Source of the DNA: Acidimicrobiia bacterium
GTDB lineage: Bacteria; Actinomycetota; Acidimicrobiia; Acidimicrobiales; CATQHL01
Reading direction: 5' to 3'
DNA: 14,541 bases
NCBI GenBank assembly: GCA_021296435.1
Contig: JAGWAK010000027.1
Span: 1-14,541, forward strand
Made by a program: the position numbers and the translations under genes. Below, one piece after another: positions 8,095-14,138 of the stretch. Each line of letters starts with the position of its first letter. Position 1 is the first letter of the stretch. The notes under the pieces are model-generated. The model did no database searches. It was not told where the DNA came from and saw only the letters and a program-made list of their open reading frames with translations.

Positions 8095-8097
8095 CTT
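8092..8097 (+). promoter_or_regulatory. candidate -10 box (TAGCTT) for gatCAB, leaderless
   Basis: TAGCTT is followed by exactly 7 bases (CCGGACC) and then the gatC ATG at 8105. Its first three bases are the TAG stop codon of the PASTA gene. The hexamer and spacing are the same as at the binding-protein gene. No Shine-Dalgarno precedes the ATG. Confidence 0.5.
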
Positions 8098-8104
8098 CCG
8101 GACC

Positions 8105-8407
8105 ATGGCCGAACGGATCTCCCGCCACGATGTGGTGCACGTGGCGTGGCTGGCCCGCCTGGAACTCAGCGACGAGGAACTCGAGCGGTTCACCTCGCAG
8201 CTGGCCGACGTGCTGGATCACGCCGCCGACGTGGAGGCCCTGGACCTCGACGGCGTGCCTGCCACATCGCACCCCTACCCGGTCGGCAATGTGCTGCGCG
8301 ACGACGTGCCCGAGCCGGGCCTGGATCGGGCCGAGGTGCTGGCCCAGGCTCCGGAGACCGAGGCCGGGCAGTTCCGCGTGCCCCCGGTGCGGGGCGAGGC
8401 GCCGTGA
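8105..8407 (+). CDS. gatC: Asp-tRNA(Asn)/Glu-tRNA(Gln) amidotransferase subunit C
   Basis: This 100-residue subunit wraps around GatA and stabilises the GatCAB complex, which converts Glu-tRNA(Gln), and often Asp-tRNA(Asn), to the amidated form. The sequence has the GatC pattern: VVHVAWLARLELSDEELERF near the start (AxLARLxLxxEE), then the helix SQLADVLDHAADVEALDLDGV and the conserved HP followed by N-x-L-R-D-D. Length is typical. The ATG start needs no change. Only 10 bases separate it from the stop of the PASTA gene, yet a -10-like box there suggests its own start of transcription. It overlaps gatA by GTGA. Confidence 0.95.
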   Translation: MAERISRHDVVHVAWLARLELSDEELERFTSQLADVLDHAADVEALDLDGVPATSHPYPVGNVLRDDVPEPGLDRAEVLAQAPETEAGQFRVPPVRGEAP

Positions 8408-9891
8408 GCCCCGGTCCGGCAGCGGCTATCGCCGCGGCGGTGCGCGCCGGCGAGCGGTCCGCCGCGAGCGCGGTGCAGGAGTCACTCACCGCCATCGCCG
8501 CCGGCGCTGATCTAGGCGCCTTCAACGCCGTGACCGCCGAGGCGGCTCTGGCTCGCGCCGAGGCCATTGACAGCGCCGTGGCAGCCGGGGAGGATCCCGG
8601 TCCCCTGGCCGGCGTGCCGGTGGCGCTTAAGGACAACATCTGCACCCGCGGCACCCCGACCACGTGCTCGTCACGCATCCTCGAAGGCTGGGAGCCGCCG
8701 TACGACGCCACCGTCGTGGATCTCCTGAACGCAGCCGGGGCGGTCGTCGTCGGCAAGACCAACATGGACGAGTTCGCCATGGGCTCCTCGACGGAGAACT
8801 CGGCGTTCGGACCCACCCGCAACCCGCACGACCCCGGGCGTGTGCCGGGCGGCTCCTCGGGCGGCAGCGCCGCGGCGGTCGCCGGCGGTCTCACACCGCT
8901 GGCGCTGGCGAGTGACACGGGCGGATCCATCCGCCAGCCCGCCGCGCTGTGCGGGATAGTCGGGATGAAGCCCACCTACGGGCGGGTGTCGCGCTACGGC
9001 TTAGTGGCCTTCGCCTCGTCGCTGGACCAGATCGGCCCGATGGCGCGCACCGTTACCGATGCCGCCCTGCTCTACTCGGTCATCGCCGGCCACGATCCGC
9101 TGGACTCCACGTCGATCCCCGAACCGGTCGGAAACCTGAACGGCGCCCTCGCCGGCGACGTGGACGGTCTGCGGGTGGGCATCGTGACCGAACTCTGCGG
9201 GGAGGGGATCGACGGCGACGTGCTGGCGCGGCTGGAGGCGGCGGCGGGGGCGCTGGCGTCTGCCGGCGCCGAGGTGGGGGAGGTGAGCGTGCCGGCGGCG
9301 GTCTTCGGCCTGTCGGCCTACTTCCTCATCGCCCCGGCGGAGGCCTCCAGCAACCTCGCTCGCTACGACGGTGTCCGCTACGGGCTGCGGGTTCCGGCAC
9401 CGGGGGCGGTGGACATGAACGTGGCCACCCGCACGGCCGGATTCGGCGACGAGGTGAAGCGGCGCATCATGCTCGGCAGCTTCGCCCTCTCTGCGGGGTA
9501 CTACGAGGCCTACTACGGCAAGGCGTTGAAGGTGCGGACCTTGGTGATGCGCGACTTCGCCGCCGCCTACGAACGCTTCGATGTGTTGCTGGCGCCCACC
9601 TCGCCCTCCGTGGCGTTCCGCTTCGGCGAGCGCACCGCCAACCCGCTGACCATGTACCTCTCCGACGTGTGCACCGTGGCCTCAAACCTGGCCGGACATC
9701 CGGCCATCTCGGTGCCGTTCGGCAGCGGCGCCGACGGGCTGCCCGTGGGCGTGCAGGTGATGGCGCCCGCCCTGGGCGAGGACGTGATGTTCCGAGCAGC
9801 AGCTGCTCTGGAGCGCCTCCTGCCGGGGACACAGCCGGCGGCAGCGCGTGCCGGCAGCGCCGGCGCGGTGACGAAGGGGACAGCGCCGTGA
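8404..9891 (+). CDS. gatA: Asp-tRNA(Asn)/Glu-tRNA(Gln) amidotransferase subunit A
   Basis: GatA is the amidase subunit that frees ammonia from glutamine for use on the charged tRNA. From GTG 8404 it has 495 residues, the usual size. The amidase-signature Ser-cisSer-Lys triad is present: K76 in VALKDN, S151 in GGSSGGSA and S175 in DTGGSIRQ. The 24-residue spacing between the two serines matches the family. The surrounding signature NMDEFAMGSSTENSAFGPTRN and the region MKPTYGRVSRYGL are also GatA-like. The start is chosen by the GTGA overlap with the gatC stop, with a purine-rich GGGGCGAGG just upstream. The open frame upstream of 8404 runs through gatC in another frame and is not real. It overlaps gatB in the same GTGA way. 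Confidence 0.97.
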   Translation: MSPGPAAAIAAAVRAGERSAASAVQESLTAIAAGADLGAFNAVTAEAALARAEAIDSAVAAGEDPGPLAGVPVALKDNICTRGTPTTCSSRILEGWEPPYDATVVDLLNAAGAVVVGKTNMDEFAMGSSTENSAFGPTRNPHDPGRVPGGSSGGSAAAVAGGLTPLALASDTGGSIRQPAALCGIVGMKPTYGRVSRYGLVAFASSLDQIGPMARTVTDAALLYSVIAGHDPLDSTSIPEPVGNLNGALAGDVDGLRVGIVTELCGEGIDGDVLARLEAAAGALASAGAEVGEVSVPAAVFGLSAYFLIAPAEASSNLARYDGVRYGLRVPAPGAVDMNVATRTAGFGDEVKRRIMLGSFALSAGYYEAYYGKALKVRTLVMRDFAAAYERFDVLLAPTSPSVAFRFGERTANPLTMYLSDVCTVASNLAGHPAISVPFGSGADGLPVGVQVMAPALGEDVMFRAAAALERLLPGTQPAAARAGSAGAVTKGTAP

Positions 9892-11387
9892 GCAATCGGC
9901 CGGGCGGCGGTGCCGACATTGTCTGGGAGGCGGGATCCCCCGGGTTGGATGCCCCGGCGGGCACCGAGTGGGAGATGGTTATCGGCCTGGAGGTCCACGC
10001 TGAGTTGCTGACCCGCACCAAGCTGTTCAGCGCCAGCGCGAACTCCTTCGGCGGCGAGCCCAACAGCCACATCGACCCGGTGTGCCTGGGGTTGCCGGGC
10101 ACGCTGCCGGTTCTGAACCGCCACGCCGTGGAGCTGGCCATCAGGGTGGGGCTGGCCCTCGGCGCCGAGGTGCAGCCGTCGATCTTCGCCCGCAAGAACT
10201 ACTACTACCCCGACATGCCGAAGAACTACCAGATCAGCCAGTACGACCGCCCCATCAACGTGGGCGGCAGCCTGGAGCTTCCGTCGGGCAAGGTGGTCGG
10301 CATCGTGCGGGCGCACCTGGAGGAGGACACCGGCAAGTCCACCCACGTGGGCGGGGCAGGCCGGATCGACGATGCCGCCTGGTCCCTCGTGGACTACAAC
10401 CGGGCCGGGGTGCCGCTGCTGGAGATCGTCAGCCACCCCGATCTGCGCTCGGCCGCCGAGGCCAGGGAGTACGTGACCGAACTGCGGGCCACGCTGCTGG
10501 CGGTGGGCGCCTCCGACGGCAAGATGGAGGAGGGCTCGCTGCGGGTGGACGCCAACGTCTCGGTGCGACCGCTGGGATCCCCCGAGTTGGGAACCCGCTG
10601 CGAGATCAAGAACGTCAACTCGCTGCGCTCGCTGGGCCGGGCGGTGACCTTCGAGGCCCGCCGGCAGATCGAGCTGCTGAGCTCCGGCGAGCGGGTTACC
10701 CAGCAGACCCGCCACTGGAATGAGGACACCGGTCGCACCTCGGCGCTGCGAAGCAAGGAGGAGGCGACCGACTACCGCTACTTCCCCGAGCCGGACCTGG
10801 TGCCGCTGGCTCCGGACCCTGCCTGGATCGAGCAGATCCGCGCCGGTTTGCCGCTGCTGCCACGCCAGCGCCGGCACCGGCTGGCCGCCGCCACCGGGCA
10901 ACCGCCGGCGCGGCTGGCGTTGGTGGTCGAGCGTGGCCAGGACGAGTTGGCGCTGGAGGCCACCGAGGCCGGGGCGGATCCCGAGGCTGTGCTGAAGCAC
11001 CTGGAGCAGAACCTCGCCGACGGCACCGACCGGCTGACCGCGGCGGGCCTGGCCGAGTTGATCACTATGGAGCAGAGTGGCGAGTTGACCTCCAACCAGG
11101 TGAAGGAGGTGCTGGCGGAAATGGTGACCAGCGGCGAGAGCCCCGCCACGGTCGCCCGGCGGGCGGGGTTCGAGTCGGTCGGCGCGGGGGAGTTGGCCGG
11201 TGTGGTGGACCGGATCATCGGCGAGCATCCCGCCGAGTGGCAGCGCCTGTGCGCCGGCGATGACAGGGAGCGCAAGAAGATGCGGGGGTTTTTCACCGGC
11301 CAGGTGATGCGCGCCACCAAGGGCCAGGCCAACGGGCGCGACGTGGCGGCGCTGCTGGCGGACCGGGCCGGGACCGACGGGCTCTGA
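9888..11387 (+). CDS. gatB: Asp-tRNA(Asn)/Glu-tRNA(Gln) amidotransferase subunit B
   Basis: GatB phosphorylates the Glu (or Asp) on the mischarged tRNA and transfers ammonia delivered from GatA. From GTG 9888 it has 499 residues. Motifs in order are MVIGLEVHAEL, DPVCLGLPGTLPVLN, KNYYYPDMPKNYQISQYD, HLEEDTGKS, VDYNRAGVPLLEIVSHPDL, MEEGSLRVDANVSVRP and EIKNVNS. The C-terminal part is the helical tRNA-binding GatB/YqeY domain, ending with the conserved FFTGQVMRATKGQAN. About 27 residues precede the family's usual start, a non-conserved leader. The GTGA overlap with gatA and an AAGGGG about 8 bases upstream support this start. The upstream open frame to 8949 is a shadow of gatA. Confidence 0.97.
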   Translation: MSNRPGGGADIVWEAGSPGLDAPAGTEWEMVIGLEVHAELLTRTKLFSASANSFGGEPNSHIDPVCLGLPGTLPVLNRHAVELAIRVGLALGAEVQPSIFARKNYYYPDMPKNYQISQYDRPINVGGSLELPSGKVVGIVRAHLEEDTGKSTHVGGAGRIDDAAWSLVDYNRAGVPLLEIVSHPDLRSAAEAREYVTELRATLLAVGASDGKMEEGSLRVDANVSVRPLGSPELGTRCEIKNVNSLRSLGRAVTFEARRQIELLSSGERVTQQTRHWNEDTGRTSALRSKEEATDYRYFPEPDLVPLAPDPAWIEQIRAGLPLLPRQRRHRLAAATGQPPARLALVVERGQDELALEATEAGADPEAVLKHLEQNLADGTDRLTAAGLAELITMEQSGELTSNQVKEVLAEMVTSGESPATVARRAGFESVGAGELAGVVDRIIGEHPAEWQRLCAGDDRERKKMRGFFTGQVMRATKGQANGRDVAALLADRAGTDGL

Positions 11388-11432
11388 CCGCGCCGGCTGC
11401 CCGCAGGAGTTCGTATGTCCCGGACCGGCCGC

Positions 11433-11452
11433 CGGACCCGTGCGTCGGTCCG
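11433..11452. terminator. hairpin between convergent gatB and the HTH gene
   Basis: CGGACC (11433-11438) pairs with GGTCCG (11447-11452) around an 8-base loop. An alternative stem uses CGGACCG at 11421-11427 with CGGTCCG at 11446-11452. It lies in the 90-base gap between two convergent genes, where a shared terminator is expected. No T-run follows. Confidence 0.35.
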
Positions 11453-11477
11453 AACCTGGCCGGCGCTTCGTCGTTGC

Positions 11478-11714
11478 CTAGTTGGCTTCGTGCTGGAGGG
11501 CGGTCCTGGCGAGGCGCACCACGTCGGCGGCGCGGAACCTGATGTGCCCGCCCAAGCGGTAGGCGGAGAGTTGGTCGCTGTTCACCAATTCGAGCAGTTC
11601 GGACTCGTCGACGACGAGCATCTCGCACGCCTCCAACGGTCCGACGAGGTCGATGTCGGGGCACGTCCCGCGGGTCTGTGGTCGCTCCTCGACGGTCATC
11701 TGGATCATGGTCAT
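11478..11714 (-). CDS. small MerR/excisionase-type helix-turn-helix protein
   Basis: This 78-residue protein carries a helix-turn-helix domain of the excisionase/HTH_17 type at about 24-70. A first helix PLEACEMLVV is followed by DESELLELVNSDQLSAY and then the wing RLGGHIRFRAADV, matching the family pattern (EAAxLLxV...YxLxxxGxLpAxRLGGxxRF...DV). The first 20 residues are variable. ATG 11714 is preceded by AAGGAG with 6 bases between, a good ribosome site. No integrase or other mobile-element gene is near, so it is more likely a small transcription factor (BldC-like in size) than a phage excisionase. It is divergent, across about 200 bases, from another small putative DNA-binding gene. Function is inferred from the fold only. 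Confidence 0.8.
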   Translation of the reverse strand: MTMIQMTVEERPQTRGTCPDIDLVGPLEACEMLVVDESELLELVNSDQLSAYRLGGHIRFRAADVVRLARTALQHEAN

Positions 11715-11720
11715 TCAACG

Positions 11721-11726
11721 CTCCTT
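11721..11726 (-). promoter_or_regulatory. Shine-Dalgarno AAGGAG of the HTH gene
   Basis: AAGGAG on the minus strand ends 6 bases before ATG 11714. It fixes the start of the small HTH gene and shows that this gene, unlike most first genes here, has a leadered transcript. Confidence 0.6.
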
Positions 11727-11883
11727 GCTGGCTTCGTTCTCTCGGAATAAGCAATGTCCGCCGCTGCACCCGGGAGGGCGGTCGGGCGACGATGTGCCCG
11801 CAGCCTGCTGGCTGCGTCCTCTCCCGATCCTCTCGATCTCCCCAGAGGAGCTGTGAATATCCGATAAGTCCGAACAAAAACAG

Positions 11884-11903
11884 CGTCGCCCGCGACGTCG
11901 CCC
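11884..11903 (+). repeat. direct repeat CGTCGCCC x2, candidate operator
   Basis: CGTCGCCC occurs at 11884-11891 and again at 11896-11903, separated by GCGA, giving a 12-base period. It ends 2 bases before the -10-like box of the ribbon-helix-helix-like gene. Tandem short repeats at promoters are the usual targets of ribbon-helix-helix repressors, so autoregulation is possible. Confidence 0.35.
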
Positions 11904-11905
11904 CG

Positions 11906-11911
11906 TAGGGT
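11906..11911 (+). promoter_or_regulatory. candidate -10 box (TAGGGT) for the ribbon-helix-helix-like gene, leaderless
   Basis: TAGGGT is followed by 6 bases (GCCCTC) and then GTG 11918. No ribosome-binding site separates them, so a leaderless transcript is the simplest reading. Confidence 0.45.
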
Positions 11912-11917
11912 GCCCTC

Positions 11918-12205
11918 GTGCCCGGGCGCCATCGGCTCACGATCACCGTCACGATGCCCCTCTACGAGCAACTCTGCGAGTTGGCGGGCCCTCGCCGCAT
12001 CAGCCAGTGGATGGAGGACGCCGCCTGGCGCAAGATCCGAGCGCTGGACGGCGAGGACGCCCCGATCGCCTCTGGCGCCGATGGGGTGCGGGGCGAGCCG
12101 GCGCCGGCTCCCGAACTGCCGCCCCCGCCCTGGCGCTGGTCCCCGCTGCGGCCGCCGGAGCCGCAGGTCGGAGTGGAAGGCGGGGCTGATCTGGTAGACC
12201 TTTAG
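11918..12205 (+). CDS. small protein with ribbon-helix-helix-like N-terminus
   Basis: This 95-residue protein is not recognised with certainty. Residues 5-42 look like a ribbon-helix-helix (CopG/Arc-type) unit: a strand RLTITVTMP, a helix LYEQLCELAG and a second helix RISQWMEDAAWRKI. That layout is typical of small repressors and antitoxins that bind DNA as dimers. The rest (about 43-95) is a Pro/Glu-rich, probably disordered tail with PPPPWRW. No toxin-like partner follows; the next gene, 2 bases on, is a metabolic enzyme. The GTG start at 11918 is supported by the -10 box just upstream; the overlapping open frame from 11910 reads as Ser/Arg-rich nonsense. It may regulate itself, the divergent HTH gene or the downstream enzymes. 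Confidence 0.65.
   Translation: MPGRHRLTITVTMPLYEQLCELAGPRRISQWMEDAAWRKIRALDGEDAPIASGADGVRGEPAPAPELPPPPWRWSPLRPPEPQVGVEGGADLVDL
12195..12200 (+). promoter_or_regulatory. weak candidate -10 box (TAGACC) for the FAH-family gene
   Basis: TAGACC is followed by exactly 7 bases (TTTAGCC) and ATG 12208, the same layout as at gatC and the binding-protein gene. The last base departs from TAnnnT. It lies inside the end of the upstream small gene, whose stop TAG is at 12203-12205. Confidence 0.3.
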
Positions 12206-12207
12206 CC

Positions 12208-13041
12208 ATGCGAATGGCAGCAATCAATCATCAAGCAGTGGGTCTGGCCGGCGACCGGGCCTGGGACATCGCCGAGGCCTCCGGGGGCGCCTTCGGGCCC
12301 GATCCGATGCAGGTCCTGGCCAACTGGGAGGCATTCCTGGCGTGGGCCGCCGACAATGCCCCCGACGACGGCGACGCCTACAGCGCCGACGATCTGACCG
12401 CCCCGGTCCCGAGACCACCACAGGTATTCGGCATCGGTCTCAACTACGCCGACCACGCCGGCGAGGCGGCCATGGAGATCCCCGACGACCCGCTGGTGTT
12501 CACCAAGTTCCCCTCCTGTGTGGCCGCGCCCAACTGCGACATCCCGCTGGTGCCCGGCAACTGCGACTGGGAGGTGGAGTTGGTGGTCGTGATCGGCCGC
12601 GCCGGGCGGAACATCGCCGCCGGGAACATTGCCGACCACATCGCGGGCTTCACGGTGGGCCAGGACGTGAGCGAGCGCGTCGGCCAGTTCGCCGGCGGCT
12701 TCCCGCAATTCAACCTCGGAAAGTCGCACCGCAACTTCGCCCCGATCGGCCCGGCGGTGGTCACCCTCGACGAGTTGGAGAACCCGTGGGACCTGGGGCT
12801 GACCTGTGACCGCAACGGCGTGCGGGTGCCGGACTCCCGCACCACGTATTTCATCAACGACATCCCGCGCCTGATCACCTACCTTTCCTCGATCTGCGAG
12901 TTGCTGCCCGGCGACATCATCTTCACGGGTACGCCGTCGGGCGTGGGCATGGGCATGGACCCGCCGCAGTTCCTGGAGCCCGGCGACGTGCTCGTCACCG
13001 CCGTCGAGGGCCTCGGCCAGATCACCAACCGGTGCGTCTAG
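12208..13041 (+). CDS. fumarylacetoacetate hydrolase (FAH) family protein
   Basis: This 277-residue enzyme belongs to the FAH superfamily, whose members hydrolyse or decarboxylate 2-oxo/diketo acids with a divalent metal. Signature parts are FGIGLNYADHAGEAA (74-88), the metal-ligand stretch DWEVELVVVIGR (E122, E124), D153 in GQDVSERVGQF, GKSHRNFAPIGP (171-182) and GTPSGVGMG (241-249). The family's usual NDVS reads QDVS here, and the Asp often found after GKS is His-Arg. Relatives include acylpyruvases, 2-oxohept-3-enedioate hydratases and 2,4-diketo-3-deoxy-L-fuconate hydrolase; the sequence alone does not pick one. Its neighbours, an epimerase/dehydrogenase and a LarA-like gene, favour sugar-acid or hydroxy-acid breakdown. 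It starts 2 bases after the upstream small gene. Confidence 0.9.
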   Translation: MRMAAINHQAVGLAGDRAWDIAEASGGAFGPDPMQVLANWEAFLAWAADNAPDDGDAYSADDLTAPVPRPPQVFGIGLNYADHAGEAAMEIPDDPLVFTKFPSCVAAPNCDIPLVPGNCDWEVELVVVIGRAGRNIAAGNIADHIAGFTVGQDVSERVGQFAGGFPQFNLGKSHRNFAPIGPAVVTLDELENPWDLGLTCDRNGVRVPDSRTTYFINDIPRLITYLSSICELLPGDIIFTGTPSGVGMGMDPPQFLEPGDVLVTAVEGLGQITNRCV

Positions 13042-13096
13042 ACCCGGTGGTGCGGGCGGGCCGCGCCATCGGAGTCCCGGGGACGGATCATCAGGC

Positions 13097-13101
13097 GGAG
13101 G
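13097..13101 (+). promoter_or_regulatory. Shine-Dalgarno GGAGG of the epimerase gene
   Basis: GGAGG ends 7 bases before ATG 13109. A ribosome site here, and no TAnnnT box at the start codon, fit an internal operon gene rather than the head of a unit. Confidence 0.6.
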
Positions 13102-13108
13102 TGCTCGC

Positions 13109-14068
13109 ATGAGCGACGAACATTTCCTCATAACGGGCGCCATGGGCTGCATCGGCGCCTGGGTCGTGCGTCACCTGTCGGACGAGGGCGTTGAGATGAC
13201 GCTCTTTGACATCAGCACCGATGACAAGCGGCTGCGGCTCGTCGTGGACGAGGCCGACCTGGGGAAGCCACGGCGCATTCAGGGTGACCTCACGGTGACC
13301 GAGCAGGTGCTCGCCGCGGCCGAGGGCGCCACCCACATCATCCACCTGGGGGCGTTGCAGGTGCCCACGTGCCGGGCCAACCCGCCGCTGGGGGCCGCCA
13401 TCAACGTGGCCGGCACGGCCAACGTCTTCGAGGCAGCGCAGGCGCACGGGGTCCGCAACCTCGTCTACACCAGCAGCGTGGCGGTCTTCGGCCATCCCGA
13501 CCTCTACGACACCGACGTCCTGCCCAACGACGCCCGCCGCCACCCGGCCACGCACTACGGCGTCTACAAGGTGGCCAACGAGGACACCGCCCGCGTGTAC
13601 TGGGAGGAGAACGGCACCCCCAGCGTGGGGCTGCGCCCGCACACGGTGTACGGGCCGGGCCGCGACCAGGGCGTCACGTCGTATCCCTGCCAGGCGCTGC
13701 TGGCAGCGGTGCGGGGCCTGCCGTACCACATCGAATACGGGGGCTGGATGGACTTCCAGTACGCCTCCGATGTGGCTCGCATCGTGATCGGTGCGGCGCG
13801 GGCCGAGCCCGGCGGCTGCGACGTCTACAACCTCCACGGCAGCGTGGCGACGGTCGCTTCCTTCGCGGAGGCCATCATCGGAACCACCGACTTCGCGGGG
13901 ATCACCTGTGGCACCGACCAGTTGCCGTTCCCCCGCGGGCTCGACGACAGCGCGCTCGAGGCCCGCTTGGGTTCGGTGCCGCGGATATCCCTGGCCGATG
14001 GCGTGGCGGAGACCGCCGAGTGGTTCCGCCGAGCGATCGCCGACGGCCGCCCGCTACCGCCCCCGTAG
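13109..14068 (+). CDS. NAD-dependent epimerase/dehydratase (extended SDR) family protein
   Basis: This 319-residue protein has a Rossmann fold of the extended short-chain dehydrogenase type. The dinucleotide loop TGAMGCIG has its glycines at 10, 13 and 16, an acidic residue ends strand 2 (FDIS), and GDL binds the cofactor further on. The active site has S123 in YTSSVAVFG and the YxxxK pair Y150/K154 in HYGVYKVANE. LRPHTVYGPGRDQG (about 168-181) is the substrate-side motif typical of sugar-nucleotide epimerases and related dehydrogenases. Glycan epimerases, uronate dehydrogenases and D-erythronate dehydrogenases all share this fold. The flanking FAH and LarA-like genes favour catabolic oxidation of a sugar or sugar acid over cell-wall synthesis, but this is inference. 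It lies 67 bases after the FAH gene. Confidence 0.9.
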   Translation: MSDEHFLITGAMGCIGAWVVRHLSDEGVEMTLFDISTDDKRLRLVVDEADLGKPRRIQGDLTVTEQVLAAAEGATHIIHLGALQVPTCRANPPLGAAINVAGTANVFEAAQAHGVRNLVYTSSVAVFGHPDLYDTDVLPNDARRHPATHYGVYKVANEDTARVYWEENGTPSVGLRPHTVYGPGRDQGVTSYPCQALLAAVRGLPYHIEYGGWMDFQYASDVARIVIGAARAEPGGCDVYNLHGSVATVASFAEAIIGTTDFAGITCGTDQLPFPRGLDDSALEARLGSVPRISLADGVAETAEWFRRAIADGRPLPPP

Positions 14069-14092
14069 AGGAATCCACGCCGGTCAGCGAAC

Positions 14093-14098
14093 TATGCT
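14093..14098 (+). promoter_or_regulatory. candidate -10 box (TATGCT) ahead of the LarA-like gene
   Basis: TATGCT lies 40 bases before ATG 14139, leaving room for a leader with a ribosome site. Transcription would start near 14105, inside the inverted repeat that follows. No strong -35 is seen. Confidence 0.35.
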
Positions 14099-14102
14099 CG
14101 GA

Positions 14103-14123
14103 CGGGATTCTGCACGAATCCCG
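14103..14123. promoter_or_regulatory. perfect 8-bp inverted repeat, candidate operator
   Basis: CGGGATTC (14103-14110) and GAATCCCG (14116-14123) are exact inverted copies around TGCAC. The repeat starts 4 bases after a -10-like box and ends just before the ribosome site of the LarA-like gene, a classic repressor position. It could also fold as an RNA hairpin, but no T-run follows and the setting is a start region rather than a gene end alone. Confidence 0.5.
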
Positions 14124-14138
14124 ATGACGGGAGGGACG

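Larger units (their letters stand above)
11715..11917. other. divergent intergenic region between two small DNA-binding-protein genes
   Basis: About 200 bases carry no convincing gene. An AT-richer island at about 11855-11882 stands out from the GC-rich surroundings and holds TCCGA twice (TCCGA, TAAG, TCCGA). On the minus strand it offers the -10-like hexamer TATTCA preceded by T-rich sequence, and a second option TATTCC lies nearer the HTH gene. The right end holds the direct repeat and -10 box listed separately. Confidence 0.4.

Noticed and set aside
8949..9887. Upstream extension of the gatB frame
   Set aside because: It overlaps gatA in another frame and is Arg/Gly-rich nonsense; the GTGA overlap and GatB motifs set the start at 9888.
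9567..11228. Long minus-strand open frame (553 residues) opposite gatA and gatB
   Set aside because: It is Arg/His/Gly/Gln-rich without recognisable motifs and lies opposite unambiguous GatA/GatB sequence.
11478..11714. Reading the HTH protein as a prophage excisionase and marker of a mobile element
   Set aside because: No integrase, attachment-site repeat, tRNA or phage gene is visible, and the flanks are housekeeping and metabolic genes.
11293..11952. Minus-strand open frame of 219 residues across the HTH gene
   Set aside because: It lies in another frame over the HTH gene, which has a clear fold and ribosome site; the long frame is Arg/Pro-rich and motif-free.
13073..13083. Short inverted repeat GTCCC/GGGAC in the gap before the epimerase gene
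   Set aside because: Five-base arms with a 1-base centre are expected by chance at this G+C content.
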